A DNA stretch of 64,000 nt from Corynebacterium meitnerae (GCF_027570075.1 NZ_JAKMUS010000003.1:118369-182368); one strand, 5' to 3'; positions 7,030 to 16,642 are shown, numbered from the stretch's first letter. Notes: generated by a model from the sequence alone, not told the origin. A program made the numbers and translations.

Positions 7030-9441
7030 ATGAAGGCAAATCTGTTTCGATCTGACGCACAGCACCGCGCGGAGCTCATCAGCGACGTGCACTACACCGT
7101 TGACCTCGACATTACGGGCGCGGACACATTCACGTCCCGCACGAAGGTGACGTTTGAATCGAAAGCGGGTGAGACGTTCTTTGACCTCATTGCGGATAGC
7201 TTCGAGGCAACGCTCGATGGCACGCTTATCGACGAGCGAAAGCTCACGCTTTCGCCCGGCCCCCACGAACTGATCGTGGAGGCAACCCACACGTACTCCC
7301 GCACGGGCGAGGGCCTGCACAAGTTCACCGACCCGGCTGATGGCAAGGATTACCTGTACACCCAGTTCGAGCCGGCGATGGCCATGCGCACTTTCGCGTG
7401 TTTCGATCAGCCCGATCTCAAGGCGACCTATGAGATTTCAGTGACTGCGCCGGAGCGTTATGTCGTGGTGCTCAACGAGGCGGTGGAGCGCACCGACAAC
7501 GGCGACGGCACGGCCACGACTCGGACGAAGCTCGACTACCCGCTGTCGACCTATCTCATTTGTGTTTGTGCCGGCGAATTCGAGCGTGTTTCTGATACGT
7601 ACACCTGCACTGACAACGGAAAGGAGCGGACAATCGAGCTTGGTCTGTACGCCCGGGCGAGCCTCATTCCGCATATGGATTCGGAGCGCCTGTTCAAGCA
7701 GACGAAGGACGGCTTCGATTTCTACCACGAGAAATTCGGCCGCACCTACCCGTTCGGCGACAAGTACGACCAGATCTTCTGCCCTGAGTACAACATGGGC
7801 GCGATGGAGCACGTCGGTGCGGTGACCTACCGGGACGAGTACGTCTTCACGTCCGAGCCGACTCCTTACCGTCTTGAACGCCGCAACGACACGATCCTCC
7901 ACGAGATGGCCCACATGTGGTTCGGTGACTTGGTCACCATGAAGTGGTGGGATGATCTGTGGCTCAACGAGTCCTTTGCCACGTGGTCGGCCGCAACGGC
8001 CCAGGTGGGCATCGGTGAGTACCCGGAGGCGTGGACCACGTTCGCCTCGGTGGAAAAGGCATGGGCCTACAACCAGGACCAGCTGCCGTCGACGCACCCG
8101 ATTGCGGCGGATGCGCCGGATATTGAGACGGCGGAGCAGAATTTCGACGGCATCACCTACGCCAAGGGCGCCAGCGTGCTGAAGCAGCTTCAGGCCTATG
8201 TCGGCTACGAGGAGTTCTTCGCCGGGGTGCGCACGCACTTTGACAACCACGCCTACTCAAATGCCGAGTTCGCGGACTTGCTCGGGGCACTCGAGGAGGC
8301 GTCGGGACGCGACCTGTCCGATTGGGCGCAGCAGTGGCTGCGCACCACCGGCGTGTCCCGTCTTCGCCCGGAAATCTCTGCGGACAGCTTCGCGGTCGTG
8401 CAGGAGTCCGATGTTCTACGCACGCACCGCGTCCGTGTCGGCCTGTATTCGCTTATTCGCGGCTCCGTCACCCGCATCAAACAGGTCGAACTCGATGTCT
8501 CCGGCGAGCGCACCGAGATCCCTGAACTGGCGGGCGTGGAGCACGACCTCGCGCTGGTCAACGACGATGACCTCACCTACTGCCTCATGGGGCTGACCGA
8601 GGAACACCAGCGTTTTGCCTTGGAACACCTCGGTGACATTGAGGATTCGCTGGCGCGCACCCTCGTGTGGTCGTCGTTGTGGGAGTCCGTGCGTGATGGC
8701 TTCCTGCCCGCCCGTCAGTTCGTTCAGCTGGTGGCACGCTTTGCTCGCCAGGAAACACACCCGAGTGTGCAGGAGCGTCTGCTCGCCCAGGCAACCCAGG
8801 CAGTCAAGCAGTACGTTGCCGACGATTGGCGTGCCGAGGGCATGGCGCTGCTCAACACCGCTTTCCGGGGTGCTGAGCCTGCTGTCGTCTTCGACCGGGC
8901 GCTGGCCCGCCTCACTCCGGACAAAGAGACGGTGGATCACTTCACCACGCTGCTGGAGACCTCCGATAACCAGGAAACGCGCTGGCTCGCGCTGACGAAC
9001 CTCATTGCGGCGGGAGAGTTGCCGGTTGCGGCGGCAGAGGATGAGAAGGACTCCTCCTCGGAGGGGGCGGTGTCGAGGTTGAGGGCGCGGGCAAGCGTCG
9101 ATAAGCGATGGGCGTGGGACAAGCTGGTGAGCGAGGACCTCACCAACCTTGAATCCCGCTACCTGATGGATGGCCTGACGTTCACCCGCGAGGGCTTGGA
9201 GGGTTTGACCGACGAGTACTTCCGCGTGGCGCCAGAGTTGTGGAACCGTCTGACCAACGAGATGGCGCAGCGCACCCTCGAGGGCATGTACCCGCTGTGG
9301 GATGTCTCCAAGGAAGCGATCGCGAAGGCGGACGAATTCCTGGCTGGTGACATGCCCTCAGGACTGCGCCGCATCATCTCTGAAGGCCAGGACCGTGCAG
9401 CCCGCGCACTGCGGAACCGCAAGGTGGACGCGCAGGCCTAG
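7030..9441 (+). CDS. pepN: Aminopeptidase N, M1 family zinc metallopeptidase
   Basis: Cytoplasmic aminopeptidase of about 803 aa. The zinc site H-E-M-A-H (about residues 291-295) is followed by the second Glu ligand in L-N-E-S-F near residue 314. The exopeptidase motif reads G-A-M-E-H instead of the usual G-A-M-E-N near residue 257. An ERAP1-like C-terminal helical domain follows. The ATG at 7030 gives the usual N-L-x-R family N-terminus; a TTG at 7021 with AAGGG in front is possible. A leaderless promoter is likely (TACGTT, seven bases upstream). The 3' end overlaps metB by four bases. CGTCGATAAGC occurs at 9096-9106 and, inverted, at 7224-7234. Confidence 0.92.
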   Translation: MKANLFRSDAQHRAELISDVHYTVDLDITGADTFTSRTKVTFESKAGETFFDLIADSFEATLDGTLIDERKLTLSPGPHELIVEATHTYSRTGEGLHKFTDPADGKDYLYTQFEPAMAMRTFACFDQPDLKATYEISVTAPERYVVVLNEAVERTDNGDGTATTRTKLDYPLSTYLICVCAGEFERVSDTYTCTDNGKERTIELGLYARASLIPHMDSERLFKQTKDGFDFYHEKFGRTYPFGDKYDQIFCPEYNMGAMEHVGAVTYRDEYVFTSEPTPYRLERRNDTILHEMAHMWFGDLVTMKWWDDLWLNESFATWSAATAQVGIGEYPEAWTTFASVEKAWAYNQDQLPSTHPIAADAPDIETAEQNFDGITYAKGASVLKQLQAYVGYEEFFAGVRTHFDNHAYSNAEFADLLGALEEASGRDLSDWAQQWLRTTGVSRLRPEISADSFAVVQESDVLRTHRVRVGLYSLIRGSVTRIKQVELDVSGERTEIPELAGVEHDLALVNDDDLTYCLMGLTEEHQRFALEHLGDIEDSLARTLVWSSLWESVRDGFLPARQFVQLVARFARQETHPSVQERLLAQATQAVKQYVADDWRAEGMALLNTAFRGAEPAVVFDRALARLTPDKETVDHFTTLLETSDNQETRWLALTNLIAAGELPVAAAEDEKDSSSEGAVSRLRARASVDKRWAWDKLVSEDLTNLESRYLMDGLTFTREGLEGLTDEYFRVAPELWNRLTNEMAQRTLEGMYPLWDVSKEAIAKADEFLAGDMPSGLRRIISEGQDRAARALRNRKVDAQA

Positions 9442-10646
9442 AGCTTGGCCAGGGCCTGATCGAGGTCAGCGATCAGGTCCTCAACGTCCTCGATGCCGAC
9501 GGAGATGCGCACGAGCGTCGGCGGCACCTCGAGGGCGGAACCCGCGACGGAGACATGCGTCATGGTGGCGGGGTGCTCGAGCAGGCTCTCCACACCACCG
9601 AGGGACTCTGCCAGGCAGAACACCTTGGTGGAGCGACAGAAGGTTTTGGCCTGCTCCGCAGTGTTGAAGGCCACGGAGACCATGCCGCCGAAGCGGGTCA
9701 TCTGGCGCGCGGCGATCTCGTGGCCCGGGTGATCCTCCAGGCCCGGGTAGTAGACGCGGGCAACCTTGTCGGAGGCCTTCAGGTGCTTTGCCACGGCCTC
9801 AGCGTTGTCGCAGTGCTTGTCCATGCGCACGCTCAAGGTCTTCAAGCCGCGGCCGGTGAGGTAGGTATCAAACGGGGACGGAATAGCGCCGACCCAGCCG
9901 AAGAAGAAGCGGAGCTGATCCTCGAAGTCATTGAGGGCGTCGAAGCTGGCGGCGGTTACGCCGGTGACACCCTGGGAGGTGGAATCGGCCGGACGGTTCG
10001 CGCACACCACACCACCGATGACGTCGGAGTGTCCACCGATGTACTTGGTGGTCGAGTGCAGCACCACGTCCGCGCCGAGCAGCAGCGGCTTCTGCAAGTA
10101 CGGGGAGGCAAAGGTGTTGTCCACAACGAGGGTTGCATTGCCCTTGATGTCCGCGATCGCCTGAATATCGGCGATGGACAGCAGCGGGTTCGTGGGTGTT
10201 TCTACCCAGATGACCTTGGTGTTGTCCTGGATCGCGGCGGCGATCTCATCGGTGTTGGTGATGTCCACCGGGGTGTTCTCAATCCCCCAGTGGCTGAAGA
10301 TCTGCTGGATCAGGCGGTAGGTGCCGCCGTAAGCGTCGTTGCCGATGACGATGTGGTCGCCCGGCTTAAGCAGGATGCGCAGCACCGAGTCCACGGCCGC
10401 CATGCCGGAGGCAAAAGCGACGCAGTAATCGGCCTTCTCCAGCGCGGCGACGGTCTTCTCCAGAGCCGTAATGGTCGGGTTGCCCACGCGGGTGTACTCG
10501 TAGCCATTGCGGGTCACCGCCAGGTCATCCTGCGCGAAGGTGGTCGACGCGTAGATAGGGGTGTTAATCGACCCATAAAGGGAATCCGGCTCGTATCCGG
10601 CGTGGATGGAGTCGGTGCTGAAACCTGAGCGAGTGTTCTCGGTCAT
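9438..10646 (-). CDS. metB: Cystathionine gamma-synthase
   Basis: PLP enzyme of methionine biosynthesis (transsulfuration branch), 402 aa. The family motif [12 protein letters not shown] contains the cofactor lysine at about residue 201, and the Y-x-R-x-x-N-P-T segment near residue 50 is present. Cystathionine gamma-synthase is preferred over gamma-lyase because of context and family similarity; the two are hard to separate by eye. The start at 10646 has a clear AAAGGA site. A McbR-like operator lies upstream, fitting methionine/cysteine control. Confidence 0.88.
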   Translation of the reverse strand: MTENTRSGFSTDSIHAGYEPDSLYGSINTPIYASTTFAQDDLAVTRNGYEYTRVGNPTITALEKTVAALEKADYCVAFASGMAAVDSVLRILLKPGDHIVIGNDAYGGTYRLIQQIFSHWGIENTPVDITNTDEIAAAIQDNTKVIWVETPTNPLLSIADIQAIADIKGNATLVVDNTFASPYLQKPLLLGADVVLHSTTKYIGGHSDVIGGVVCANRPADSTSQGVTGVTAASFDALNDFEDQLRFFFGWVGAIPSPFDTYLTGRGLKTLSVRMDKHCDNAEAVAKHLKASDKVARVYYPGLEDHPGHEIAARQMTRFGGMVSVAFNTAEQAKTFCRSTKVFCLAESLGGVESLLEHPATMTHVSVAGSALEVPPTLVRISVGIEDVEDLIADLDQALAKL

Positions 10647-10693
10647 GGCGGTCCTTTCCTTTGTGGGCTTTGAGGGAACGTCGATAAGCACAA

Positions 10694-10709
10694 TAGACCA
10701 AGCGGTCCA
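10694..10709. promoter_or_regulatory. Candidate McbR operator in the metB/glbO gap
   Basis: TAGAC-N6-GTCCA, one base from the TAGAC-N6-GTCTA pattern I recall for the corynebacterial sulfur regulator McbR. It is 48 bp upstream of the metB start, where a repressor would act. The dispersed 11-mer CGTCGATAAGC sits beside it at 10679-10689. Confidence 0.6.
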
Positions 10710-10758
10710 TTTTGACCGACGGCGCGGTCGATTTAGATTCACGGCTAAGGTGAGCTGT

Positions 10759-11178
10759 GTGGACACAATGTATGAAGCACTCGGTGGTGACAGTTTCTTT
10801 CGGCGCCTGGTTTCCGGCTTCTACCAGCAGGTCAGAAAAGATGACCTCATTGGGCCGATGTACCCGGAGGATGACTGGGATGGCGCCGAGGATCGCCTGC
10901 GCTGGTTCCTCGCACAATATTGGGGTGGCCCTACCACCTACAATGAGCAGCGCGGTGCGCCGATGTTGCGCCGCCGCCACTTCCCCTACCCGATCGGCCA
11001 AGCGGAAGCGGAACGTTGGCTTGAGCTGATGAACCGCTCGCTGGACCAGTTCACCGCGGACGAGCTCAACGAGGAACAGCGCGCCGCACTGGTCAACCAC
11101 ATGGAGCGCGTGGCCTACATGACCATCAACCAGCCGGGCGACCACCCAGGATTGCCCACGGAGAAGAACCTGTTGTAA
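10759..11178 (+). CDS. glbO: Group II truncated haemoglobin (trHbO)
   Basis: About 139-aa haem protein. The Y-E-A-L-G-G start, the F-Y-x-x-V segment, R-R-R-H-F-P with the proximal His and the downstream W-L-E-L-M (the group II Trp G8) match trHbO. It binds oxygen and may handle peroxide or NO; the exact role is unproven. GTG 10759 is chosen because AAGGTGAG ends four bases before it; ATG 10768 is the alternative. It is transcribed away from metB. Confidence 0.88.
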   Translation: MDTMYEALGGDSFFRRLVSGFYQQVRKDDLIGPMYPEDDWDGAEDRLRWFLAQYWGGPTTYNEQRGAPMLRRRHFPYPIGQAEAERWLELMNRSLDQFTADELNEEQRAALVNHMERVAYMTINQPGDHPGLPTEKNLL

Positions 11179-11222
11179 GTCGGCCCCCAAAAACGCGAAC
11201 ACAATAGTTTTGGGGAACTAGC

Positions 11223-12446
11223 ATGTTCCCCATGCCATCAACGTCGACTTCCCCGTCTCAGACTCTGCTCGCCGTCGTGCCTGGGCTTATCGACGCCGGC
11301 GAGGTCTCCGCCCCCTGCGCCGCCGTAGACATCGCGGCCTTTGATTACAACGCGGCACAGATGCAGCAGCGCTCCAAGGGATTGCCCATCCGTGTGGCGT
11401 CTAAGTCCCTGCGAAGCGTGGCCGCACTACGCCGTGCGCTGTCTCACCCCGGCTTCCAGGGCATCTTGTCCTACAGCGTGCCGGAGGCAATCAACCTGGC
11501 ACGCGAGGGCTTCGACGACATCGTGGTTGCTTACCCCTCCGTGAACAAGGTTGCCCTGCGGGAACTGGCTAGTGATGATCAGCTGCGCAGCACCATCACC
11601 GTGATGGTGGACTGCGTGGAGCACCTCGACCTCATCAGCTTTGCGGTGCAGGAGGCTGGCAATCCCGGCCCGATTCGCGTGTCCATTGATCTGGACTGCA
11701 CCTTGCACCTGCCCGGCCTGGTCATCGGGCCACGCCGCTCCCCCATCCGCACACCGGAACAAACCGATGAGCTGGCACGCCAGATCACCGCGCGCACAGA
11801 ACTCGCCCTGGTGGGCCTCATGGCCTACGAGGGACAGGTTGCCTCCGTTGCGGATGCCGAATCCGGCATTCCCGGCGCGGTGAAGCGCTGGCTGCGCACC
11901 ACCTCCATGGACCAGCTCGGCCCACGCCGGGCTGAGTGCATCGCGGCAGCACGCCAGCATGCTGACCTGGAATTTGTCAACGGTGGCGGCACAGGATCAC
12001 TCGATGTCAGTGCGGCCGAAGGAACGCTGACTGAGCTCGCGGCGGGCTCCGGTTTTTATACCCCAGTTATCTTTGACAACTTCGCCGATATCAACCACAA
12101 GCCGTCCGCGTTTTTCATCTGCCAGGTTTCACGCATCCCGGCACCGGGCTGGGCAACTGTGAACTCGGGCGGGTGGATCGCCTCCGGCCCACCGGCGGCG
12201 GATCGCGTACCAGTGCCGGTGTACCCGGCCGGGCTGCAATATTCCGCAACCGAGGGCGCGGGCGAAGTACAAACACCGCTCCACGGCCCTGCGACCAGCA
12301 GCCTAGGCGTGGGTGACACCGTGTGGTTCCGCCACGCGAAAGCGGGCGAAATGACCGAGCACGTGGACAACATCATCGCCGTCTTTCCAGACGGCACAAC
12401 CGAAACATGGGATACCTACCGAGGACAAGGGTGGACACTGCGATGA
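11223..12446 (+). CDS. PLP-dependent amino acid deaminase/aldolase (D-threonine aldolase/DSD1-like, alanine racemase fold)
   Basis: 407-aa fold-type III PLP enzyme. The N-terminal barrel has the cofactor lysine in V-A-S-K-S-L near residue 60. A C-terminal domain resembles the D-serine dehydratase/D-threonine aldolase type. The substrate is unknown. Its stop overlaps the start of the next oxidase gene by ATGA, so the two are co-translated, and in actinobacteria this pairing recurs. GGGGAA upstream supports ATG 11223. CGTCGATAAGC lies inverted at 11285-11295. Confidence 0.78.
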   Translation: MFPMPSTSTSPSQTLLAVVPGLIDAGEVSAPCAAVDIAAFDYNAAQMQQRSKGLPIRVASKSLRSVAALRRALSHPGFQGILSYSVPEAINLAREGFDDIVVAYPSVNKVALRELASDDQLRSTITVMVDCVEHLDLISFAVQEAGNPGPIRVSIDLDCTLHLPGLVIGPRRSPIRTPEQTDELARQITARTELALVGLMAYEGQVASVADAESGIPGAVKRWLRTTSMDQLGPRRAECIAAARQHADLEFVNGGGTGSLDVSAAEGTLTELAAGSGFYTPVIFDNFADINHKPSAFFICQVSRIPAPGWATVNSGGWIASGPPAADRVPVPVYPAGLQYSATEGAGEVQTPLHGPATSSLGVGDTVWFRHAKAGEMTEHVDNIIAVFPDGTTETWDTYRGQGWTLR

Positions 12447-13780
12447 CATTTACACCGGAAAAGCGCACTAACCAGCGATTCAGCAACTGGTCAGGTTCTG
12501 TAAACACCAACCCGGGCGCTTTCTACTACCCCGCCACCATCAGCGAGGTGCAGCACATCGTCCGCACGCTGCCCGCCGGCCAGAGTGTGCGTACTGTCGG
12601 CGGCGGCCACTCCTTCACCCCGGTGGCTGCCGGCGCGCAGGCGATGATCAGCCTGGACAAACTCGCCGGCATCATCAACGTGGACACGGAGGAGAAGCGC
12701 GTCCGCTTCCTCGCCGGCACGCGCCTGTACCGCATCCCGGAGTACCTGCAGCCTTTCGGTCTCGCGCTGGCCAACCAGGGCGATATTGATAACCAGTCCG
12801 TCGCCGGCGCGATCTCCACATCGACGCACGGCACCGGCATCGAGTGGACCGGGTTCGCGGGCACAGTTACGGGTCTCAAGCTTGTCGACGCCAACGGGGA
12901 GATCCGCACCTACTCCATCGACGACGATCCAGACCTCCTGCGCCTCATCACCGTTTCCGTGGGCGCACTGGGCGTCATCGTCGAAGTGGAAATGCAGTGT
13001 GTGGACGCCTTTGACCTGCTGGCACGCGAGACCAGCGACAACCTTGATGACATCCTGGATAGCTGGGATGAACGCACCCGTGCCGTCGACCACTTCGAGG
13101 CTTTCTGGTTCCCGCACACGGACAAGGCGATGATCAAGAACAACACCCGCCTTGCCCCGGGTGAGCCGGCACCGGGCGGTGAGCCAAAGAAGCGCGGCCG
13201 CCTCACCCAGTTCATCGAAGATGACGTGGTGGGCAACGGAGCTTTCGCCGCCGCCCTCACCGTTGCGCGCATCGCACCGAAGACCACGCCATTCCTCAAC
13301 GGTGTTGCTACGGACGCCATGGCAGCTAACACGTACCGCTCCCGTGCACATGAGGTCTTTGCCACCCCGCGCCGCGTGCGCTTCCACGAAACAGAATTCG
13401 CTGTGCCCCTGGCCGATGGCCCGGAGACCGTCCGCGAAATCCGCCGTGAGATTGACCGTCGCGGCTGGCTCATCCCCTTCCCGCTGGAGCTGCGCTCCAC
13501 CGCCGCGGATGATGTGGCTCTGTCCACCGCCAACGGACGCGAGTCGATGTACATCGCCTTCCACGTCCCCCGCGCGATGAACCCGCACGATTACTTCCCG
13601 CACATCGAGCAGATCTTCATCGCCGCCGGTGGCCGCCCCCACTGGGGCAAGATGCACACCCGCGACCGGGAATTCTTCGCGCAGGCCTACCCGCGTTTCG
13701 ACGAATTCTGCACCCTCCGCGAAACCATGGACCCCACCCGCAAATTCGGGTCCCCACACCTTACGCAGCTTTTCGGATAA
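12443..13780 (+). CDS. FAD-dependent sugar-1,4-lactone oxidase (D-arabinono-1,4-lactone oxidase family)
   Basis: 445-aa VAO/PCMH-type flavoprotein. G-G-G-H-S-F near residue 52 is the FAD-binding segment whose His usually carries covalent flavin. G-A-I-S-T-S-T-H-G-T-G lies in the FAD domain, and the family H-W-x-K motif appears as H-W-G-K near residue 400. The ALO C-terminal domain is complete. The natural substrate in corynebacteria is not established. The start overlaps the preceding PLP gene (ATGA). Confidence 0.85.
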   Translation: MTFTPEKRTNQRFSNWSGSVNTNPGAFYYPATISEVQHIVRTLPAGQSVRTVGGGHSFTPVAAGAQAMISLDKLAGIINVDTEEKRVRFLAGTRLYRIPEYLQPFGLALANQGDIDNQSVAGAISTSTHGTGIEWTGFAGTVTGLKLVDANGEIRTYSIDDDPDLLRLITVSVGALGVIVEVEMQCVDAFDLLARETSDNLDDILDSWDERTRAVDHFEAFWFPHTDKAMIKNNTRLAPGEPAPGGEPKKRGRLTQFIEDDVVGNGAFAAALTVARIAPKTTPFLNGVATDAMAANTYRSRAHEVFATPRRVRFHETEFAVPLADGPETVREIRREIDRRGWLIPFPLELRSTAADDVALSTANGRESMYIAFHVPRAMNPHDYFPHIEQIFIAAGGRPHWGKMHTRDREFFAQAYPRFDEFCTLRETMDPTRKFGSPHLTQLFG

Positions 13781-13799
13781 CTCCGAAAAGGCAAAGGAT

Positions 13800-14375
13800 T
13801 TAGAACAGCAGGTTGAGTGCGGTGGAGTGGTACACGCTGCCGAAAGGCGCGTCCATGCGCACCCACCGGCCTGCTGTGGCAATCCGCAGGTGACGGGGCA
13901 GCTCCACCGGAGCACCTGGCCCTGGGATGAGCCCCAACGACGTGCAGGTAAAGATCATGCGCATGGGCACTTCTACGGCACTGCCGCCGGTTTCCTGCTC
14001 ACTATCCACGGTGAGCACCGTCTGATTAAGCAAGGACCGCGGCGGGCCAAGAGGGCCAGAGAATTGGCGCGCCAAACGGCGTCCTTGATCAGCCAGGTCA
14101 CGTACGACGGCAACGGGCACCACGTCACGCTCCACGAATCCCTCCGACGGCGGCAATGCGCCGGGCCAGCGGGAATCGCGGGCAGGGCCGATCTCCGTGC
14201 GCCCATCCGCGAGTGCCGCATCCACGTCCTTCGCAGCCACGACGGCTTTGTCTCGGGACACCGTTCCCCTCACGCGACGCGCGGCGAAGCAATCAAAGGG
14301 GGTGGTGACGAAGATGTCGAGGGTGCCGTCCCCGCGATCGTCGATACGCGCTGAAGCGTCCTCATCCAACGACAA
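13800..14375 (-). CDS. Conserved hypothetical protein with unclear start
   Basis: At least 191 aa with no recognised domain. The TTG at 14375 is the first canonical start codon in frame, but protein-like sequence (V-I-I-E-T-L-E-I-S-A-G-A-A-G-L-K-A-L) continues upstream to about 14441 without ATG, GTG or TTG. GTA at 14441-14439 sits where a coupled GTG start would be expected, overlapping the end of the upstream thioesterase gene. The true N-terminus may use a non-standard codon, or the gene may have lost its normal start. It probably forms one transcript with ettA and the thioesterase. Confidence 0.6.
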   Translation of the reverse strand: MSLDEDASARIDDRGDGTLDIFVTTPFDCFAARRVRGTVSRDKAVVAAKDVDAALADGRTEIGPARDSRWPGALPPSEGFVERDVVPVAVVRDLADQGRRLARQFSGPLGPPRSLLNQTVLTVDSEQETGGSAVEVPMRMIFTCTSLGLIPGPGAPVELPRHLRIATAGRWVRMDAPFGSVYHSTALNLLF

Positions 14376-14437
14376 GGCGCGGGAGGTGAGAGCCTTGAGC
14401 CCTGCTGCTCCCGCGCTGATTTCGAGCGTTTCGATGA

Positions 14438-14848
14438 TTACTCGCCCGAACCTGCCGTAAGAATTCCACGCTCCTGCTGCGTGATCTCACGCGGCGCTGC
14501 GGTGGACAGATCCACGGCAACCAGCACCGTCTTAACCACGCCGCACACGTTGCCGTGGCGGTCCTTCAGATCCTGCGTGGTTTTGAAGGACGTGTTGCCG
14601 ATCTCCGTCACGGTGGTATCCACCGTGACCTTCTTCGTATCCGGCATCACCGGGCGGAGGTAATCCACCTCAACGTGGCGGACGAACACACCGAATTCCT
14701 GCTCCTGGTCCGCGAAGTTTTCCTGCATGAAGGCGATACGCGCTTCCTGCGAGATGTCCACGAACTTGCAGTTGTTCAGGTGCCCATACCGGTCATAGTC
14801 GTTCCAACGCAGCGGAATGACCTGGGTATCTGAAAGAAGGTTGCCCAC
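14438..14848 (-). CDS. Hot-dog fold acyl-CoA thioesterase (4-hydroxybenzoyl-CoA thioesterase-like)
   Basis: 136-aa protein with the family motif R-W-N-D-Y-D-R-Y-G-H-L-N-N near residue 15, where the Asp and the following Asn/His region form the active site of YbgC/FcbC-type thioesterases. The acyl substrate is unknown. GTG at 14848 has AAAGGA upstream. It lies 26 bp behind ettA and is probably in the same operon. Confidence 0.85.
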   Translation of the reverse strand: MGNLLSDTQVIPLRWNDYDRYGHLNNCKFVDISQEARIAFMQENFADQEQEFGVFVRHVEVDYLRPVMPDTKKVTVDTTVTEIGNTSFKTTQDLKDRHGNVCGVVKTVLVAVDLSTAAPREITQQERGILTAGSGE

Positions 14849-14874
14849 AGTGATTGTCCTTTCGTCTCAGATGT

Positions 14875-16545
14875 TTAACGGGTGAGCTTGCGGTGGGTGA
14901 CGCGGGACGGCTTCGCCGCTTCCTCACCCAGGCGCTCAACCTTGTTGGCCTCGTAGTCGCCGAAGTTACCTTCGAACCAGAACCACTTGCCCTCTTCGAC
15001 GTTGCCTTCCCACGCGAGGATGTGGGTACAGGTGCGGTCCAAGAACCAGCGGTCGTGCGAAATCACCACAGCACAGCCAGGGAATTTCTGCAGCGCGTTT
15101 TCGAGGGAACCCAGGGTTTCCACATCGAGGTCGTTCGTCGGCTCATCGAGCAGGATCAGGTTGCCGCCCTGCTTCAGCGTCAGCGCCAGGTTCAGGCGGT
15201 TACGCTCACCACCGGAGAGAACCTTCGACGGCTTCTGCTGGTCCGGCCCCTTGAAGCCGAAGGCGGACAGGTATGCACGCGACGGCATTTCGTTCTGGCC
15301 AACGTGGATGTAATCCAGCCCGTCGGAGACAACTTCCCACACGGTCTGCTCTGGGTCGATGTTCTCGCGGTTCTGGTCCACGTAGGAGATCTTCACGGTA
15401 TCGCCGATCTCCACCGTGCCGGAATCCGGCTCTTCAAAACCAACAATGGTTTTGAAGAGGGTGGACTTACCCACACCGTTCGGGCCAATGACGCCCACGA
15501 TGCCGTTACGCGGCAGGGTGAACGAAAGGTCCTTGATCAGGGTGCGACCATCGAAGCCCTTGTTCAGATCCTTCACCTCGACGACCTTGTTGCCCAGGCG
15601 CGGCGGGGTAGGAATCTGAATCTCTTCGAAGTCGAGCTTCTTGTACTGCTCCGCCTCGGCTGCCATCTCTTCGTAGCGCTCCAGACGAGCCTTGTTCTTC
15701 GCCTGACGTGCCTTTGGCGAGGAACGGACCCACTCGAGCTCGCTCTTCAGACGCTTCTGCAGCTTCTGGTCCTTCTTGCCAGCAACCTCAAGGCGCTCAG
15801 CCTTCTTCTCCAGGTAGGTGGAGTAGTTGCCCTCGTACGGGTAGAGCTTGCCGCGGTCGACCTCACAGATCCACTCGGCGACGTTGTCCAGGAAGTAGCG
15901 GTCGTGCGTAATCGCCAGCACTGCACCCGGGTAGGTCTGCAGGTGCTTCTCCAGCCACAGGACGCTCTCCGCGTCGAGGTGGTTCGTCGGCTCGTCGAGA
16001 AGCAGCAAGTCCGGCTCCGACAGCAGCAGCTTGGCCAGCGCGACACGGCGGCGCTCACCACCGGAGAGGTTGGTCACCGGCGAATCAGACGGCGGGCAGC
16101 GCAGTGCTTCCATCGCCTGTTCAATTTTGGAGTCCACCTCCCATGCGTCCGCAGCGTCCAGCTCCTCCTGCAGTTTGCCCATTTCTTCCATGAGCTCATC
16201 GGAGTAGTTGGTTGCCATCTCGGTAGCGATTTCTTCGAAGCGCTGCTTCTTTTCAAAGATCTCGCCGAGGCCCTCTTCGACGTTCTCACGAACCGTCTTT
16301 TCCTCATTCAGCGGCGGCTCCTGGAGCAGGATGCCCACGGTGGCACCGGGGTCCAGGAAAGCCTCACCGTTGTTTGGCTGATCAATGCCAGCCATGATCT
16401 TCAGCAGGGAGGACTTACCTGCACCGTTCGGGCCAACGACACCAATCTTGGCGCCGGGGTAAAAGGCCATGGTGACATTGTCCAGAATGACTTTTTCACC
16501 GACGGCCCTGCGAACGTTTTTCATCGTGTAGATGAACTCAGCCAC
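14875..16545 (-). CDS. ettA: EttA, ABC-F energy-dependent translational throttle protein
   Basis: 556-aa soluble ABC-F ATPase with two nucleotide-binding domains. Walker A motifs are G-P-N-G-A-G-K-S-S near residue 38 and G-P-N-G-V-G-K-S-T near residue 352, each with an L-S-G-G-E signature and an L-L-D-E-P-T-N Walker B. The inter-domain linker is rich in charged residues. In E. coli EttA binds the ribosomal E site and gates the first peptide bond at low energy. Length and N-terminus match the family exactly. Confidence 0.93.
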   Translation of the reverse strand: MAEFIYTMKNVRRAVGEKVILDNVTMAFYPGAKIGVVGPNGAGKSSLLKIMAGIDQPNNGEAFLDPGATVGILLQEPPLNEEKTVRENVEEGLGEIFEKKQRFEEIATEMATNYSDELMEEMGKLQEELDAADAWEVDSKIEQAMEALRCPPSDSPVTNLSGGERRRVALAKLLLSEPDLLLLDEPTNHLDAESVLWLEKHLQTYPGAVLAITHDRYFLDNVAEWICEVDRGKLYPYEGNYSTYLEKKAERLEVAGKKDQKLQKRLKSELEWVRSSPKARQAKNKARLERYEEMAAEAEQYKKLDFEEIQIPTPPRLGNKVVEVKDLNKGFDGRTLIKDLSFTLPRNGIVGVIGPNGVGKSTLFKTIVGFEEPDSGTVEIGDTVKISYVDQNRENIDPEQTVWEVVSDGLDYIHVGQNEMPSRAYLSAFGFKGPDQQKPSKVLSGGERNRLNLALTLKQGGNLILLDEPTNDLDVETLGSLENALQKFPGCAVVISHDRWFLDRTCTHILAWEGNVEEGKWFWFEGNFGDYEANKVERLGEEAAKPSRVTHRKLTR

Positions 16546-16642
16546 TAGCGTCCCCTTCTCTCGCGTTTCATGCGTTGTGGTGGAGGTTTGAAAACCACCT
16601 CAAAGGGTACATCACCCCGGCGACAAGCTGGGTCGCCCCGTC

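Noticed and set aside
12491..13915. 474-codon frame opposite the lactone oxidase
   Set aside because: Shadow of a complete flavoprotein gene.
14854..16548. 564-codon open frame opposite ettA
   Set aside because: Antisense shadow of a well-defined ABC-F gene; no ribosome site and no protein-like motif.
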